From positions 89,694,642-89,758,641 of the forward strand of contig CM049306.1 of assembly GCA_026874595.1 (NCBI GenBank): a stretch of DNA of 64,000 bases. The letters are read 5' to 3'. The notes under the pieces are model-generated. The model saw only the letters and a list, made by a program, of their open reading frames with translations. It was not told the origin of the DNA and ran no database searches. This stretch comes from Sipunculus nudus (Eukaryota > Annelida > Sipuncula > Golfingiida > Sipunculidae). The position numbers and the translations under genes were made by a program. Below are positions 21,501 through 32,201 of this stretch, piece by piece (within the stretch, counting starts at the first letter, position 1; each line of letters starts with the position of its first letter).

Positions 21501-22812
21501 TAACAAGGATCACACGTGCCACAGATTATTTTGCTTTTATTTCAAATTACGTTCTTTTGTTTGTATGTTTATCATATATGTCTTATCGCTAAACGGTGAA
21601 TCCGTTGTTCTGTAAACCCCTTTCCTCTTTAGTTAATACGAGTGGTATGTTTAACATTTTCGTTACTGCCACATATCTATACATTATTATACCTCGTTCT
21701 GTTTTGTTAAGGGACATCACAGTTTCTATATAGAATATGCGATGTGGTAACATGTACCTGCTTATGTTTATGGGTTGACGTTCATGAATGTAAATATATG
21801 ATTGACAGATATCTGTAGATAGAAAGATGTATATACATATATATATAGGTGTTAATGTCTAATGTTTTCAACTTGGATTCCTTATTTCATTTTTTTTTTT
21901 CCATATCAGTTAACGATATATGTGCTGCACATGATGTTGGAAGCTTTTTTCCTCTGTCGACGTTCTCTGCCGGGAATCTGCACAAATGCAAAGCAGTACC
22001 ACTTGTATAAGCACGTACTTGTATCATATGTTTTTTTTTTGTTTGATTGATTTATTCAGACGGCGCATACTGATGTATATGATTCTGACTGACATATGCT
22101 GTGTAGATATGCATGTATAAGCTATATATCTTCCATATCTGGTTTCGTTTCATATATACATATATTATATATACCCATATATTTCATATATACATATATT
22201 ATATATGCACATATATTTCATATATACATATATTATATATATATATATATTGTACATGACATATCGTATGTCATCACTTTCTGTACATTCAATAAACGTC
22301 TGTGTAACTAGAAAAGGCATAGCGTTTGTGTTATTTTACTCTTGGTGTAACAGGTTCACGTCTCGTGACTGTGCTGGTACGTCTGAGCGTGACAGGGGCT
22401 GTCTGCGTGAGTGTTTCCTGATGTGTGTGATGCAGGACTGCTGTATTGTCAGGTGTTTTTTTTTAGATGTTATGTGTCATACACGTTGCCACATACAGAC
22501 TGCTCATGTTTACGTAAATACATATAACTATACATATATACATCCAATACCCGTACATGGAATCGTTACGAAAAAAAATCACTAAAAACAAATGATAGAG
22601 TAAAGGAAGCGGGCTGTATGATTAACATTCGATGGTATTGCGCAACTTTACTGTAGACACGCCGTGACCCCATGTGTCGTGACTCAGTTTGTAACGAGAT
22701 ATGTTGTTTTCCCTGAACGTGTCAATCACGTGTGCACCAAAACGGGATGAATTACGCTCGCACGCTCATGTCAGCAGTGTATGTGTCAGTCACGTGACAT
22801 AACAAGATAACG

Positions 22813-22820
22813 TATATAAG
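22813..22820 (+). promoter_or_regulatory. TATA box for the 23087-24541 gene
   Basis: TATATAAG with the palindrome GTCACGTGAC about 20 bp upstream. A leader exon runs to 22942 and a 112-nt intron follows (GTGAGT donor, TTAATTGCAG acceptor, 22943-23054). Confidence 0.65.
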
Positions 22821-23086
22821 GGGCTGCAGGGCAGCGTTGCTTGCACACTGCCTGATGCTGGCGAAGCGAATACAGCAACTGGGTGGACCCATTGACACAT
22901 ACACTGATCATTCGTACGGATTGCGTGCCAGTCGAATAAAACGTGAGTGACCTTTTTTGTACATAGACGGGTGTAGTGACTGGACGACCGTGTCCATTAT
23001 TTGTGCGGATCATGTGACGTAATGATGTGACGCGTGTCCATTTATTAATTGCAGTTTTCTTTGTATTGCCATTACACGAGTCAGAC

Positions 23087-24541
23087 ATGTCAGACATGTG
23101 GCCTCCGGTCGATCTTGCTGTTCATGACACAGGGCCCGACGGCATCATGGGTACATATTTCGGGATGGCGCACAAGGACGGAGCGGTGGTCTCTTTTGAC
23201 ACTGACCCGTCAGATCGCGTCCCCCGACTCTTCCACGAGACTGTATTTTTCAAACTGTCCGGCGCCACGTTTAACACGTACTGGGTTTGCACGGACGGCA
23301 AAGGACGAGTTTCACAGTTTGTTTTCGACATAAGGGACTGGCGACAGGAAATCGATCACGCAGGCGGGGAGGTTCACCTCATGGTGGGACGTTACATCCA
23401 ATGCGAACACGGATTGGCCTTAGTTTGGGTGCCCGTTCGCGCATCGAGGTCGTCAATGGAGCCCGCCAGTCTTAGACCGTTTTACGTGACGCCTTATGCA
23501 GTGGCACTAAACGTGGTGTACGTTGGTTGGGATCCGGAAGGGGTGGTCAAAAGAGATTCTGCTTGGTCGTGGCTCAAAAGGCAGCCTCCAATGGCGTACT
23601 ACCAGGACGCTCCGGTGCAGTGCACGGACGCGGGAGGGCGGGTTTTCTGTGAATACCTGGACATGGAAGGTCTGATGTCTTTTGCGATGACCTGCTTTCC
23701 TGAGCGTTCGCGTCTGCGGGCAGTATTCGGAGCAGTTGAACCCAAATGGGCTTTGGGCCACTGTTGGGTGGAGCGTGAACGGGCCACAGGGAGAAAATAC
23801 ACCGTTTGGTCAGATGCCAGTTATCCCGAGGGCCTCAGACGCGGAACTACCGTACTTGAAAAGTACGAGTGGAGAGGTACACCGCCAGGTGGTGTAAAGA
23901 TGAAACGGAGTTTGGACGGAGACCAACCTGTCACACTGATCGCAACCCTGCACGACCCTCAAGATAATGACGTGCGTATTTCTGGGGAACCTCCCACATC
24001 GATTGACTGGGCTGCAAACGTGCATCATGTCTGGGATGTCAGCTTGGGACAAAAAATCATGTCGAGGCATACCAGAATGGACCCATACGTGCGATTTTAC
24101 AGCACATTGGCTCCCGGAAAAGACGTTAGTCTGTGGGACAGGGTACATATCGTTAAAACCGCTGCAACGTTCTCTCCGAGTGAAGTGATGAACCCTGAGC
24201 TGTATGTAGCGAGCGTAGTGAAAACGGTCGAGCTGTTCGACCAATACAGATCTGGTTTTGGTTGTCCTCGGGGACTATCTGTTTATATGAATATAATCAA
24301 AAAGTGCAAAAGGGACTGGCCGGACGAGGTCGAATGCATACGCGATGGTCGCGTGGGACGGAAAGAGTATGTGTTGCACAGGACTGATACGCCGGGAGGT
24401 AATCGGTATCCGTCAGGTGGAAGCATTCGCAAGCAACCATCGTGCAACATGTATCGGATGCATAAAAGGTTTGTACATGCCATATTACCGAGCTTTTCCA
24501 CAGTTTCCATAGAACAAAAAGATGTGCCAGTACTGATATAA
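23087..24541 (+). CDS. Unrecognised 484-aa protein behind a spliced leader
   Basis: I do not recognise this protein. It is GC-richer than its surroundings and rich in Trp and Arg, with many short beta-like segments, no membrane segment and no signal peptide. Weak CxxC-free Cys spacing argues against a zinc ribbon. The start is the ATG at 23087, 33 nt after the 3' splice site of a 5'UTR intron. A second in-frame ATG lies three codons on. No canonical AATAAA is seen; TTTTATTACAG at about 24666 could be a further acceptor. Architecture (CACGTG, TATATAAG, short leader exon, GTGAGT) matches that of the plus-strand unit starting at 25.5 kb. Confidence 0.65.
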   Translation: MSDMWPPVDLAVHDTGPDGIMGTYFGMAHKDGAVVSFDTDPSDRVPRLFHETVFFKLSGATFNTYWVCTDGKGRVSQFVFDIRDWRQEIDHAGGEVHLMVGRYIQCEHGLALVWVPVRASRSSMEPASLRPFYVTPYAVALNVVYVGWDPEGVVKRDSAWSWLKRQPPMAYYQDAPVQCTDAGGRVFCEYLDMEGLMSFAMTCFPERSRLRAVFGAVEPKWALGHCWVERERATGRKYTVWSDASYPEGLRRGTTVLEKYEWRGTPPGGVKMKRSLDGDQPVTLIATLHDPQDNDVRISGEPPTSIDWAANVHHVWDVSLGQKIMSRHTRMDPYVRFYSTLAPGKDVSLWDRVHIVKTAATFSPSEVMNPELYVASVVKTVELFDQYRSGFGCPRGLSVYMNIIKKCKRDWPDEVECIRDGRVGRKEYVLHRTDTPGGNRYPSGGSIRKQPSCNMYRMHKRFVHAILPSFSTVSIEQKDVPVLI

Positions 24542-25528
24542 GAAGGGTATGACTTTAGCAAGCCGTGATCATACGTGTGCACATTTTGAAGTATATTATT
24601 GATAAAACTTTACAGAGTGTTATATGAGTAAAGATAACGTATGACCGAGTGTTTCTTTTATTACAGGTGAAGGTGTATATTATGAGAACGTATGAGGTCA
24701 GCTGACGCTGCCAGAACACGCAGAGAAACACGTGAGCGGAGATAACACGCGACGCATATTGACAAATATATTGAATTGGAAATCTCAGTATTAGACGTGC
24801 GACAGTTAGGCCTTCTGTGTGCTTTAACTTGCCAAACACGTTCGTTCATTGACGTTGGGCTATATCAAATGCACTTAGACACCAAAGACATGTACGTGTT
24901 ACTAATGATCGAGATTTATGAGAAAGCTTGACAAACAGCGAAAAAAAAGAGGGGGGGGGGTGTTTGCTACCAAGACATGTGTTGCACTCATGTTGCATCT
25001 GATGTACGTCGCAGCTCAGGATATGTGTCCATTATAAAATTTGTTATTCATCCTTGACTGTTATGTGTGGCTGTGAGCCCATTAAGAAATCCACACACAC
25101 GCCGGCTGCATCCCTCGACTGATAGAAGTGGGTTTTATTATGAGCTTGGTACCGGCATCCGTCTGCGAAACATGTCCGTTCATATTTTTGATGGGTAGAC
25201 GACCACATGTCATGATGTGTCTGAAGACATGTACACTTATAAACCTTCATTCAAACGGGAATCAAAGACATATGAGCATTGGTCATTGTGTCTGTTCTGC
25301 CTGGCGTACTGAAGCTCTGAAAGCATGCGCCTTATGATACCACGTGTTGTACATCCGAAGTAGACATACACGTTACCTCTTGGCACGTGAACCACTTACC
25401 GGCCAGACATGCCGATATATATATTCATATATTTATATAATATCAACAAACACAATAATACGTAGGTCTGTGCACATTCCGGAACCATTTAGGGTTTCAC
25501 CGGATGTCACTCTGGCTCTTTGTATGTG
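24542..25528. other. Gene-free interval before the plus-strand spliced unit
   Basis: Holds an A-run followed by a G-run at about 24941-24960, TG-rich stretches and no supported coding frame. Its last 30 bp lead into a CRE/TATA promoter. Confidence 0.5.
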
Positions 25529-25558
25529 TGACGTCACAAGCTAAATTGTGTATATAAG
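25529..25558 (+). promoter_or_regulatory. CRE/TATA promoter of the plus-strand multigene unit
   Basis: TGACGTCA at 25529 and TATATAAG at 25551 are 22 bp apart. The same pair with the same spacing occurs at 43169/43191 (plus) and 48976/48954 (minus). The first bases after the TATA box (AAGGA, then AACAGTGCAAT) also match the 43-kb copy, so the two are duplicates. Confidence 0.8.
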
Positions 25559-25579
25559 GACCCTACTCGTAACAGTGCA

Positions 25580-25769
25580 ATCACTCTCGCTTAGAGACAT
25601 ACCACTGCAAGTGAACAGCAGCAAGGGACTTATATCGTAGCACACGGATACTAGTATAGAAGCAGTATAGGACTTCACTGAAGCAATTTACAGGCGTGAA
25701 GGATAGACAGAAGAAGCGAGTGAAGAATAAAGAGTATACTTACAACAGAAAGCGAGCAAGAAATCAAAA
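25580..25769 (+). other. Probable non-coding leader exon
   Basis: It begins about 30 bp after the TATA box and ends AATCAAAA before a near-consensus donor GTGAGTA at 25770. It contains no long frame. It is the most obvious upstream donor for the 3' splice sites that precede the genes from 27.0 to 33.6 kb. Confidence 0.55.
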
Positions 25770-25878
25770 GTGAGTACATTTATTTTATCGTTCAACACAT
25801 TTAGTTTACTGTAAAAGGTGTTCATCTCTTATTGATGTACATTCTGATCCAACTGTTCGGCAATGTCATATGTGATAT

Positions 25879-26388
25879 ATGACAACGGTTTTTGTAAAAC
25901 CAGTGTTGCCTTTGGTTGTAGTGGCACAGCCCCCGAACAGCGCACCATCCCGACCCCAAGGCAACCATGTTCCGGGTACCTTACAAGGCCAGTGGTCGCC
26001 TTTGTTGCCCGTGGGTGCGCAGTATAATGCGCAACAGCATGTTGACGGTTTACCGGTGAACTTTCGCCGAAACCTGCCTCTGGTGCCGTACAGGCCAGAA
26101 ACGTACCTGGAACGTATGATTCAAGGGAATGTTCAGATGTCGGACCAGATGCGCCAGCTACTGACGACAACTGTGACATTATTCATGTCATTATTCCCTT
26201 ACACGTCACACGTGTTCGACCCTACCCCGAACAGCAACCCCAGGCAGACAGGAGATCACATCTTGGTGTTCATCAGGAACATTCTTAACCGGAACCGGCC
26301 GGACAGAGAAACCCACATAATGCTGTTTCATTTCCTGGTTAACATGTTTGTCGGCGCATATTTCCAATCGATGCTGGCAGGTCAGTGA
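25879..26388 (+). CDS. Unrecognised protein, up to 169 aa, first gene of the plus unit
   Basis: Pro-rich N-terminal part, then a hydrophobic helical region (about 80-165, e.g. TTTVTLFMSLFPY and MLFHFLVNMFVGAYF) that could be membrane-associated or a helical bundle. I cannot name it. The start is uncertain: the ATG at 25879 precedes a pyrimidine-rich segment with two possible acceptors (about 25904 and 25926), so the first 15 codons may be intronic. The stop TGA overlaps a donor (GCAG/GTCAGT at 26381); splicing to 26654 would replace the last two residues by a six-residue end. Confidence 0.5.
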   Translation: MTTVFVKPVLPLVVVAQPPNSAPSRPQGNHVPGTLQGQWSPLLPVGAQYNAQQHVDGLPVNFRRNLPLVPYRPETYLERMIQGNVQMSDQMRQLLTTTVTLFMSLFPYTSHVFDPTPNSNPRQTGDHILVFIRNILNRNRPDRETHIMLFHFLVNMFVGAYFQSMLAGQ

Positions 26389-26653
26389 GGCACACGCCTT
26401 GATGCCTGTTGAGTTGCAGTTGCTGTTAAGTTGTTGCTTTATATATATTTTTTTATTGTTATCGTTTTGTTTGTGCTGACTAGCATTGGAAGAGTACCTT
26501 GTCATTTATATTTCAGGGGGCAGTTGATAAATGTAATGATTTGAATATGGTTTGTGATAGGGATACTGGCATTCACCATATGTGGTTGTCGTTTCCTGTT
26601 GTAGATTATCAATGGTGACTGTGTGTTCTTACGGTGTTGTTGTTTTATTACAG

Positions 26654-26713
26654 AGCAAAGCGAAGACATATAAAGAAGAGAGACACAAATCGTTCCGGAT
26701 ATCACAGCTAAAT
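26654..26713 (+). other. Probable 60-nt exon between genes
   Basis: Bounded by TTGTTTTATTACAG and GTGAGTAC. It could be a 3' exon of the 25879 gene or a second leader exon for downstream genes. Confidence 0.45.
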
Positions 26714-27062
26714 GTGAGTACAATATTGTTTATGAAATCTTATTGTACAGACCGCATTTCTGACAGTTTGTAAATAATGTTGACAAACATATATTAATAG
26801 TACTATAATAATACTCAGTCATATTTATATGGTGACGGTAATCGAACGACATCCTGTTACTACGTAATCATGCACAGTATAAATTACACGGCGGCGGAAT
26901 ATTGACGTGGTACTACACGTACCTGCATCAAGTAAAACAAGAGATTCAACATCCTACAACTGAATGTAAATATCGGTCATCAACACGATATAGACATAAC
27001 ACATGGACAATTGTGCAGGACGGTCGTGATGATGTCGTTTGTATGTAATTGTAGTTCTGACA

Positions 27063-27536
27063 ATGGAACACAACGATATTCTTGTGGAAGATGTACTTGG
27101 AAAGTTGAAATTAACTGCAGAAACGTGTCTACGTATTACTCCAAACAGCGACAATGACACGACGTTAAAGCAATATGTAGAATGTATTTCTATGTTCCAA
27201 CAGTGCTTTGATCAATTGTTGGGGTGTGTCATATCATACCAAACGTATCCGTGTGAAAATATGGATATGGATCAAATACTTGCGGACCTGTCGTGTATCG
27301 CAAATAACGTGCTATCGTTGTCATGTTCTGAGCTTGTTGTGAAAGCACTTTGGGCGGTGTATAAGCGGTTGTGCGCTGTACACCGGAGATACGTACTCGT
27401 TATAGAAAACATGCAAACATTAGTATGTGTCGTTGATGAGCATAAACTGCAATGCCAAGAAATGAACCAGATGACACAGTGCTTGCTGGCTGATTTGTGG
27501 CAGACATATCCGGACTTTGTTACATGTATCCAATAA
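27063..27536 (+). CDS. Small helical protein, 157 aa (helical family)
   Basis: All-alpha by appearance, with Leu/Val heptads and nine or more Cys. The segment ELVVKALWAVYKRLCAVHRRY matches a pattern also seen at 27709, 28687, 29697, 30887 and 32202 and in the four minus-strand genes at 44-47.6 kb, suggesting a common four-helix-type fold. The function is unknown. The ATG at 27063 lies 9 nt after a 3' splice site (TGTAATTGTAG, exon start 27055) and no TATA box is close. Confidence 0.6.
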   Translation: MEHNDILVEDVLGKLKLTAETCLRITPNSDNDTTLKQYVECISMFQQCFDQLLGCVISYQTYPCENMDMDQILADLSCIANNVLSLSCSELVVKALWAVYKRLCAVHRRYVLVIENMQTLVCVVDEHKLQCQEMNQMTQCLLADLWQTYPDFVTCIQ

Positions 27537-27708
27537 TCATGGCCGGCACGACGTGAACCAATGAATACTGTGACTCGACGTAATAGACAGTGACATTGGT
27601 TTTGTATTTGTTACATAAGGGTTATATGTGTCATCATTACTCAGGTCGCGTTATAATTATTGCAGCACGCGCGATACATTCATAGAAACTACAGACATTT
27701 GCGAAAAG

Positions 27709-28299
27709 ATGAACTCCTTAAGAATGAACGTGAATGACTCCCCAGATGAATACGACCCAGAGAAACATGAAATAGTGGGCAAACAAATGTTAGACGACAT
27801 GGCGAAACTGGCCAAGGAGGCGGAAGAGCGATCATCGAAACTGGTCAAGGATGCAGAACAGCGATCATCCGATGATGAAGATGAGGGTATGGCTTTAAAA
27901 GAGTTCGCTACATACATCAAGGATCTGATTGCCGTAATATCTCAGATCCCTGGGTACATTCAAAACTTTGAGGCAAGGGATGGACAACAAGAACATAACG
28001 GCTTCGTAGTAGATCGCGGATACGTGAAGACGTTCAAGAAGATGTATTCCGTCGTCGGCGTAATGCGTCGCAGGTCATGCAGTGATATATTGTGGCTGGC
28101 CTTATGTCAATTGTCGGCGTACATGTTATGGGTCAGGACCCTTTACATACGTAGGAGCATGGTTCACTGTAAGTCGATACCATCTGAAATGATGTGGCAC
28201 CATCACCATTGGGAGGAGTTCGCACAGGGGGTGTTAATATTAGGTTGGGCTTTATGGTTAGAGAAGAAGGCTGCAGCGGACGAAAATGGAAGAAAGTAA
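27709..28299 (+). CDS. Helical family protein, about 196 aa, ancestral start lost
   Basis: Paralogue of the 28687, 30887 and 32202 proteins: acidic N-terminal part, core around AVISQIPGYIQNFE, then a helical end. Those three genes start ATGGAAACGACAGA shortly after the acceptor; here the equivalent codon reads ATA (about 27682), so translation probably begins at the in-frame ATG at 27709. The basic tail of the other members is missing. A 3' splice site (TTATTGCAG, exon start 27666) precedes it. Function unknown. Confidence 0.6.
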   Translation: MNSLRMNVNDSPDEYDPEKHEIVGKQMLDDMAKLAKEAEERSSKLVKDAEQRSSDDEDEGMALKEFATYIKDLIAVISQIPGYIQNFEARDGQQEHNGFVVDRGYVKTFKKMYSVVGVMRRRSCSDILWLALCQLSAYMLWVRTLYIRRSMVHCKSIPSEMMWHHHHWEEFAQGVLILGWALWLEKKAAADENGRK

Positions 28300-28512
28300 C
28301 AGTGTTATGTTTACAAAAGGACTTATGGCTGAACGGACTTGTGGATAAACATGTAAATATGCCAATATATTTACCCATTGCAGATGTTTGGTTTTTGTAA
28401 GTGACAGTAGATAGTGTGATCAGTATATCGATCTTAATATCCCCGTATTCCCTCAATTAGAATACGTGATTGTCGTATCTTGTATTATTCAAGTTTTGTA
28501 TTATCTCATCAG

Positions 28513-28518
28513 AATAAA
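28513..28518 (+). terminator. Poly(A) signal, 153 nt before the next acceptor
   Basis: AATAAA in CAGAATAAATGATTG. The word GAATAAATGAT also occurs at the two later signals. Confidence 0.65.
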
Positions 28519-28686
28519 TGATTGTAAGTTGTATTAATGTCTTTTAGTTTTTTTCATGAATCACGTGATATGGTTGTTTCACTGTGCTGAGAGTTTGAAT
28601 GTTGGCATGCTAAGTTGGATGGTGTTTTTCCTGCTACCCTTCCCTTAATGGCGTTTATGGATTATTACAGCACACCCGATACGATA

Positions 28687-29556
28687 ATGGAAACGACAGA
28701 AGTTAGCGGAGAGATGAGCCCCAAAAAGATTAGCGCCCCGGACCCTCCAATGAATGGGCAGGCCAACCAGGACAGTCTAATTATCGGCCAAACACAAGAG
28801 GAACAGAAAATTGACCCTCCAGGGGACGACCCAGCCAATCAGGACCCTCCAATGAGTTTCCGGCAGAAGCACGAAATGTGGGTCAAAAAAGAAATGGAGG
28901 ACCGCATACAAGAACTCAAGGATCTGGTAGACATTGCCGAAAAGCGAATCATAGAATCGCCTGATGATGATGAAGAGTGTAGGGAAGAGTGTAGGGGTTT
29001 AAAGGATTTTGCTGATAAGACCAAAAATCTTATTGATGTAATATCAAAGTTCCCTGGACATATACAAAAGTTTGAGACAGATGCCATGGTTGGACCAACA
29101 GATGGGAAACGCGTCGTGAAAGACGGTGCATACAAACTGACGTACAAGAGAATGAAAGCTATCATCGACGCAATGAGAAAAACGCCGTGCCCGGATCTGG
29201 TGTATGATGCATTCGGTATATTATCTTTTTACATAGAGGCGATCCTGATCCTTTACACAGACATGCAGGACAGGCTGCGTGACTGCATACCCGAAGGGGA
29301 ACTTCCTGTGGTACTAGTGGCACCGTGTTTTGTGCGGGAGTACCACAGTTGGAACTGGGAAAAACTCGAGCGATGTCAGTCATGGTTAGATCATGAGGTA
29401 TCAGATGAGGTACAAGAGGCAATGGTTAAACAATCGAGAAAGAAAAAACGCCGCGTGACGTCTACCGTGCAGGATCAATCCAAAACCAAAACAGTTCAAA
29501 CAGGTCGCGTCAACAAGAAACGCAAGAGGCGTGGCCGAAAAAATAACAAAAAGTAA
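28687..29556 (+). CDS. Helical family protein with acidic N-terminus and basic tail, 289 aa
   Basis: The order is: METTEV start, Pro/Asp-rich acidic region (about 20-75), helical core (about 78-250, including DVISKFPGHIQKFE and CPDLVYDAF), and a Lys/Arg tail (about 258-289, KKKRRVTS then KKRKRRGRK) that looks like a nuclear or nucleolar localisation signal or nucleic-acid-binding tail. The ATG is 17 nt after a 3' splice site (GGATTATTACAG, exon start 28671). The open frame continues upstream across the acceptor but that part is presumably intron. Function unknown; nuclear location inferred from the tail. Confidence 0.7.
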   Translation: METTEVSGEMSPKKISAPDPPMNGQANQDSLIIGQTQEEQKIDPPGDDPANQDPPMSFRQKHEMWVKKEMEDRIQELKDLVDIAEKRIIESPDDDEECREECRGLKDFADKTKNLIDVISKFPGHIQKFETDAMVGPTDGKRVVKDGAYKLTYKRMKAIIDAMRKTPCPDLVYDAFGILSFYIEAILILYTDMQDRLRDCIPEGELPVVLVAPCFVREYHSWNWEKLERCQSWLDHEVSDEVQEAMVKQSRKKKRRVTSTVQDQSKTKTVQTGRVNKKRKRRGRKNNKK

Positions 29557-29696
29557 ACAAAAGAAAAACTTTCATCAACAAAGACATATTTCAACAAAGA
29601 CATGTACAAATATTTCCTTTGCTCTCGTGATTTTGTTGTATACATTGACATTATCAGTAAATGGTATCGTATCTGTTTGCAGCTTGTGTTGGCACG

Positions 29697-30260
29697 ATGA
29701 CGGACATACAGGATATATTTGATAGACGGGTCTGCCGACAGTTGAGACGGCTGGCGGATATCTACGAAAGACGTGCCAAAAGGTCTACATCAGCTATACA
29801 TAAGATGTACATGTTTGATTGCCGCCGTGTTGCATTAATGTTAGAGGTGTACGTGCGTATCTTCGACACGACAGGACTTCACGGCCTCCCTGATTTGTAC
29901 CTCAGCGATAGATGCTGGTTTAAGGCCACATATCACACGCTGTTTAATTATATTTCTGGAAGACTGTACAAGCAAGACGCACGTTGCGATGGCTTCGTGG
30001 TCGCTGCATTGCTGCTATTGCATCGGTACTTTACCCGTGTACAGCAGAAATACAATTGTTTAATAAAGGAGCTGCAACACAATCGGAATACTCAAAGAGA
30101 TCTGCAGAAAATATTGTATAAGTGCAACATGCTGCGTAAATGTAAGGATGGTTTATGGTGTGAGATACAGAAACGTCGAGGTCGAGATGCTGCTGCTCGT
30201 GCAAGGAAACAAAGTATGCGTGATCGTAAACGACAGAACTCAGTGTGTGGTCTGATGTGA
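29697..30260 (+). CDS. Basic helical protein, 187 aa (helical family)
   Basis: All-alpha, very basic at the C-terminus (KRRGRDAAARARKQ, then RDRKRQ). The FVVAALLLLHRYFTRVQQKY helix fits the family pattern. The ATG at 29697 is 15 nt after a 3' splice site (ATCTGTTTGCAG, exon start 29683). An upstream in-frame ATG at 29661 lies in the presumed intron. Function unknown. Confidence 0.65.
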   Translation: MTDIQDIFDRRVCRQLRRLADIYERRAKRSTSAIHKMYMFDCRRVALMLEVYVRIFDTTGLHGLPDLYLSDRCWFKATYHTLFNYISGRLYKQDARCDGFVVAALLLLHRYFTRVQQKYNCLIKELQHNRNTQRDLQKILYKCNMLRKCKDGLWCEIQKRRGRDAAARARKQSMRDRKRQNSVCGLM

Positions 30261-30690
30261 ATATGTAGCCAACTTTTTCACACCAAGACTGCCCGATGCA
30301 TAAATACCTTTGTACAGAACTGTTTTGTAATGTAATTCTTTCTTTTTTTGTCCATATTTACTGCTACGTACCTGTAATCCAAGAGTCTGCTACAGTTTTG
30401 TTTTCATATAATATTTTGCTTACATATATTTTGTTGTATTTTCAACATATTTCGTACAGTTACATGTGTGTACCTGATGTAAATATTTTAACAATATGTG
30501 CCTCATAGAAGTAGGTTTGATGTATAATGTAAGCGTTAGGTTGTTTGATATTCATATAACCACCAAAAAAATGTAACATATAATTTTGTGATGTATTTGA
30601 TTTCTGGTGTATGTTTTGTTAGGTGATGATGAGACTGTTTGTTAATTTTTATAACCATCGGCATAAACATTCTTTGTAACATTTAGTCGG

Positions 30691-30696
30691 AATAAA
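30691..30696 (+). terminator. Poly(A) signal, 177 nt before the next acceptor
   Basis: CGGAATAAATGATGTAAC; identical words at 32005 and 33443 show the downstream segment is duplicated with the genes. Confidence 0.7.
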
Positions 30697-30886
30697 TGAT
30701 GTAACTTTCATTTCCGTCTCCGTTTTAATGTACCGCAGGCAAGCATCGGAGATTTGCCAGCGAAACAGGGGTATGGATGTTTCACTGTACAGAGAGTTTG
30801 AATGTTGGCGTGCTAGCTTGGATTGTCATTTTCCTGATACCCTGCCCTTAATGCGTTTTGTGTGTATTGCAGCACGCCCGTTACAA

Positions 30887-31693
30887 ATGGAAACGACAGA
30901 AGTGTGCGACCAAACAATGACTGATATGGTGGACGCCCCGAGCCATCAAACGGACGACCCTGACAACCAAGACTGTTCACTCAACTACCAAGGAAAAGCC
31001 AACACCCCAGATTCCGACATATCGGATGACTCGTCGTCATCCGATGACTCGTCGGATGAAGAAACCCGAAATCTGTGGGGACAGATTATCGAAACGTCAG
31101 CCAGAAGAGCGTTAAAGGACAACACTGAGGCGCTACTACAACTGGCCAATGGTGCGGACAAACGTGTACAAGAATCACCCGATGAAGAAGGAGAGTGCCA
31201 GGTTTTGATGGATTTCTCATTAAAGATGAGGTTGTTGGTTGATATCATGTCGCGGTACCCAGGGTACATCAAACAATTCGAGGAAGAATCCTGTCATGGA
31301 CGAAACGAAAGTGAAGTATCCGTGAACGATAGAGAATACTGGGGTACGTTTAAGCAGATGTCTGAAACCGTAGACGAACTGACAAAAATGCCGTGCCAAG
31401 ACCTGGTGTACCCAGCTCTATTGAAACTTTCTGGGTACATGTATTGGGTGGAGACCCTTTATAATTATATGATTGACACACTGGAACGTACGACCAAAAG
31501 GATACCATATTATGTGGTGCATGACCACAGCATAATCTGGGACAGGCTCGCGTGTTATTTGAAATGGTTAAATAATGAGGCCATATGTGTCTCAAAAGAA
31601 AAAGCGGAAAAATTAGCGAAAAAACGCCGCGTGACTTCTACCGTGAAGGATCAACCTGAAACCAAAACAGTTAAAACAGGTCGCGTCAACTAG
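30887..31693 (+). CDS. Helical family protein, 268 aa, truncated tail
   Basis: Near twin of the 32202 protein. It has METTEV, a Ser/Asp run (SDISDDSSSSDDSSDEE) that resembles a casein-kinase-2 phosphoacceptor region, a helical core with YPGYIKQFEEE and CQDLVYPAL, and a basic motif KKRRVTS. An early TAG after GRVN removes the final basic segment present in the paralogues. The ATG is 15 nt after a 3' splice site (TGTGTATTGCAG, exon start 30873). Function unknown. Confidence 0.7.
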   Translation: METTEVCDQTMTDMVDAPSHQTDDPDNQDCSLNYQGKANTPDSDISDDSSSSDDSSDEETRNLWGQIIETSARRALKDNTEALLQLANGADKRVQESPDEEGECQVLMDFSLKMRLLVDIMSRYPGYIKQFEEESCHGRNESEVSVNDREYWGTFKQMSETVDELTKMPCQDLVYPALLKLSGYMYWVETLYNYMIDTLERTTKRIPYYVVHDHSIIWDRLACYLKWLNNEAICVSKEKAEKLAKKRRVTSTVKDQPETKTVKTGRVN

Positions 31694-32004
31694 ATCCTTG
31701 TGAACGGCGGTACACGCTGTGTGGTGTACAGGATATATATGTGGCATCTTTGACCAAGAGGACTTTTGTTATATAATCGCATTTTAATATCCAATTTTTT
31801 TATGCCACGTACGTGTAATCAAGGTACATGTTATGGTTTTTGTTAACTGAGATTGTGTGTGTTATTTTTATCATCTCACGTAATATGTATTTTGTTTAAT
31901 GTGTACCTACTGTAAATATTTTGTCCGTGTATGCCTTACATATATCGGTTTCATAGTTTATGAGACAGTTTTTGATATATATTGTTTGTAACAGTTTAGT
32001 TCGG

Positions 32005-32010
32005 AATAAA
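32005..32010 (+). terminator. Poly(A) signal, 176 nt before the next acceptor
   Basis: AATAAA in TTCGGAATAAATGATG. Confidence 0.7.
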
Positions 32011-32201
32011 TGATGTAACTTTCACTACCGTCTCCGTTTTCATGTGTCGCATGTAGGAATCGGAGTTTTGCCGGCGAAACTGTGGTATGAATGTTTCACT
32101 GTGCAGAAAGTTTGAATGTTGGCGTGCTAGCTTGGATTGTCATTTTCCTGATACCCTGCCCTTAATGCGTTTGTGTATATTGCAGCACGCCCGTTACGAA
32201 A

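Larger units (their letters stand above)
14163..22800. other. 8.6-kb gene-poor region
   Basis: No convincing gene. The sequence is AT-rich with (TA)n/(CA)n microsatellites (16383-16470, 17113-17133, 17655-17706, 20440-20495, 22150-22250). Between 16.9 and 21.2 kb about fifteen CTTAC or ACTTACC words occur on the plus strand, i.e. GTAAG or GGTAAGT on the minus strand. Short minus-strand frames at 19499-19714, 19857-20264 and 20638-20835 are protein-like but unassignable. The region may be a decayed minus-strand spliced gene or host intergenic DNA. Confidence 0.45.
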
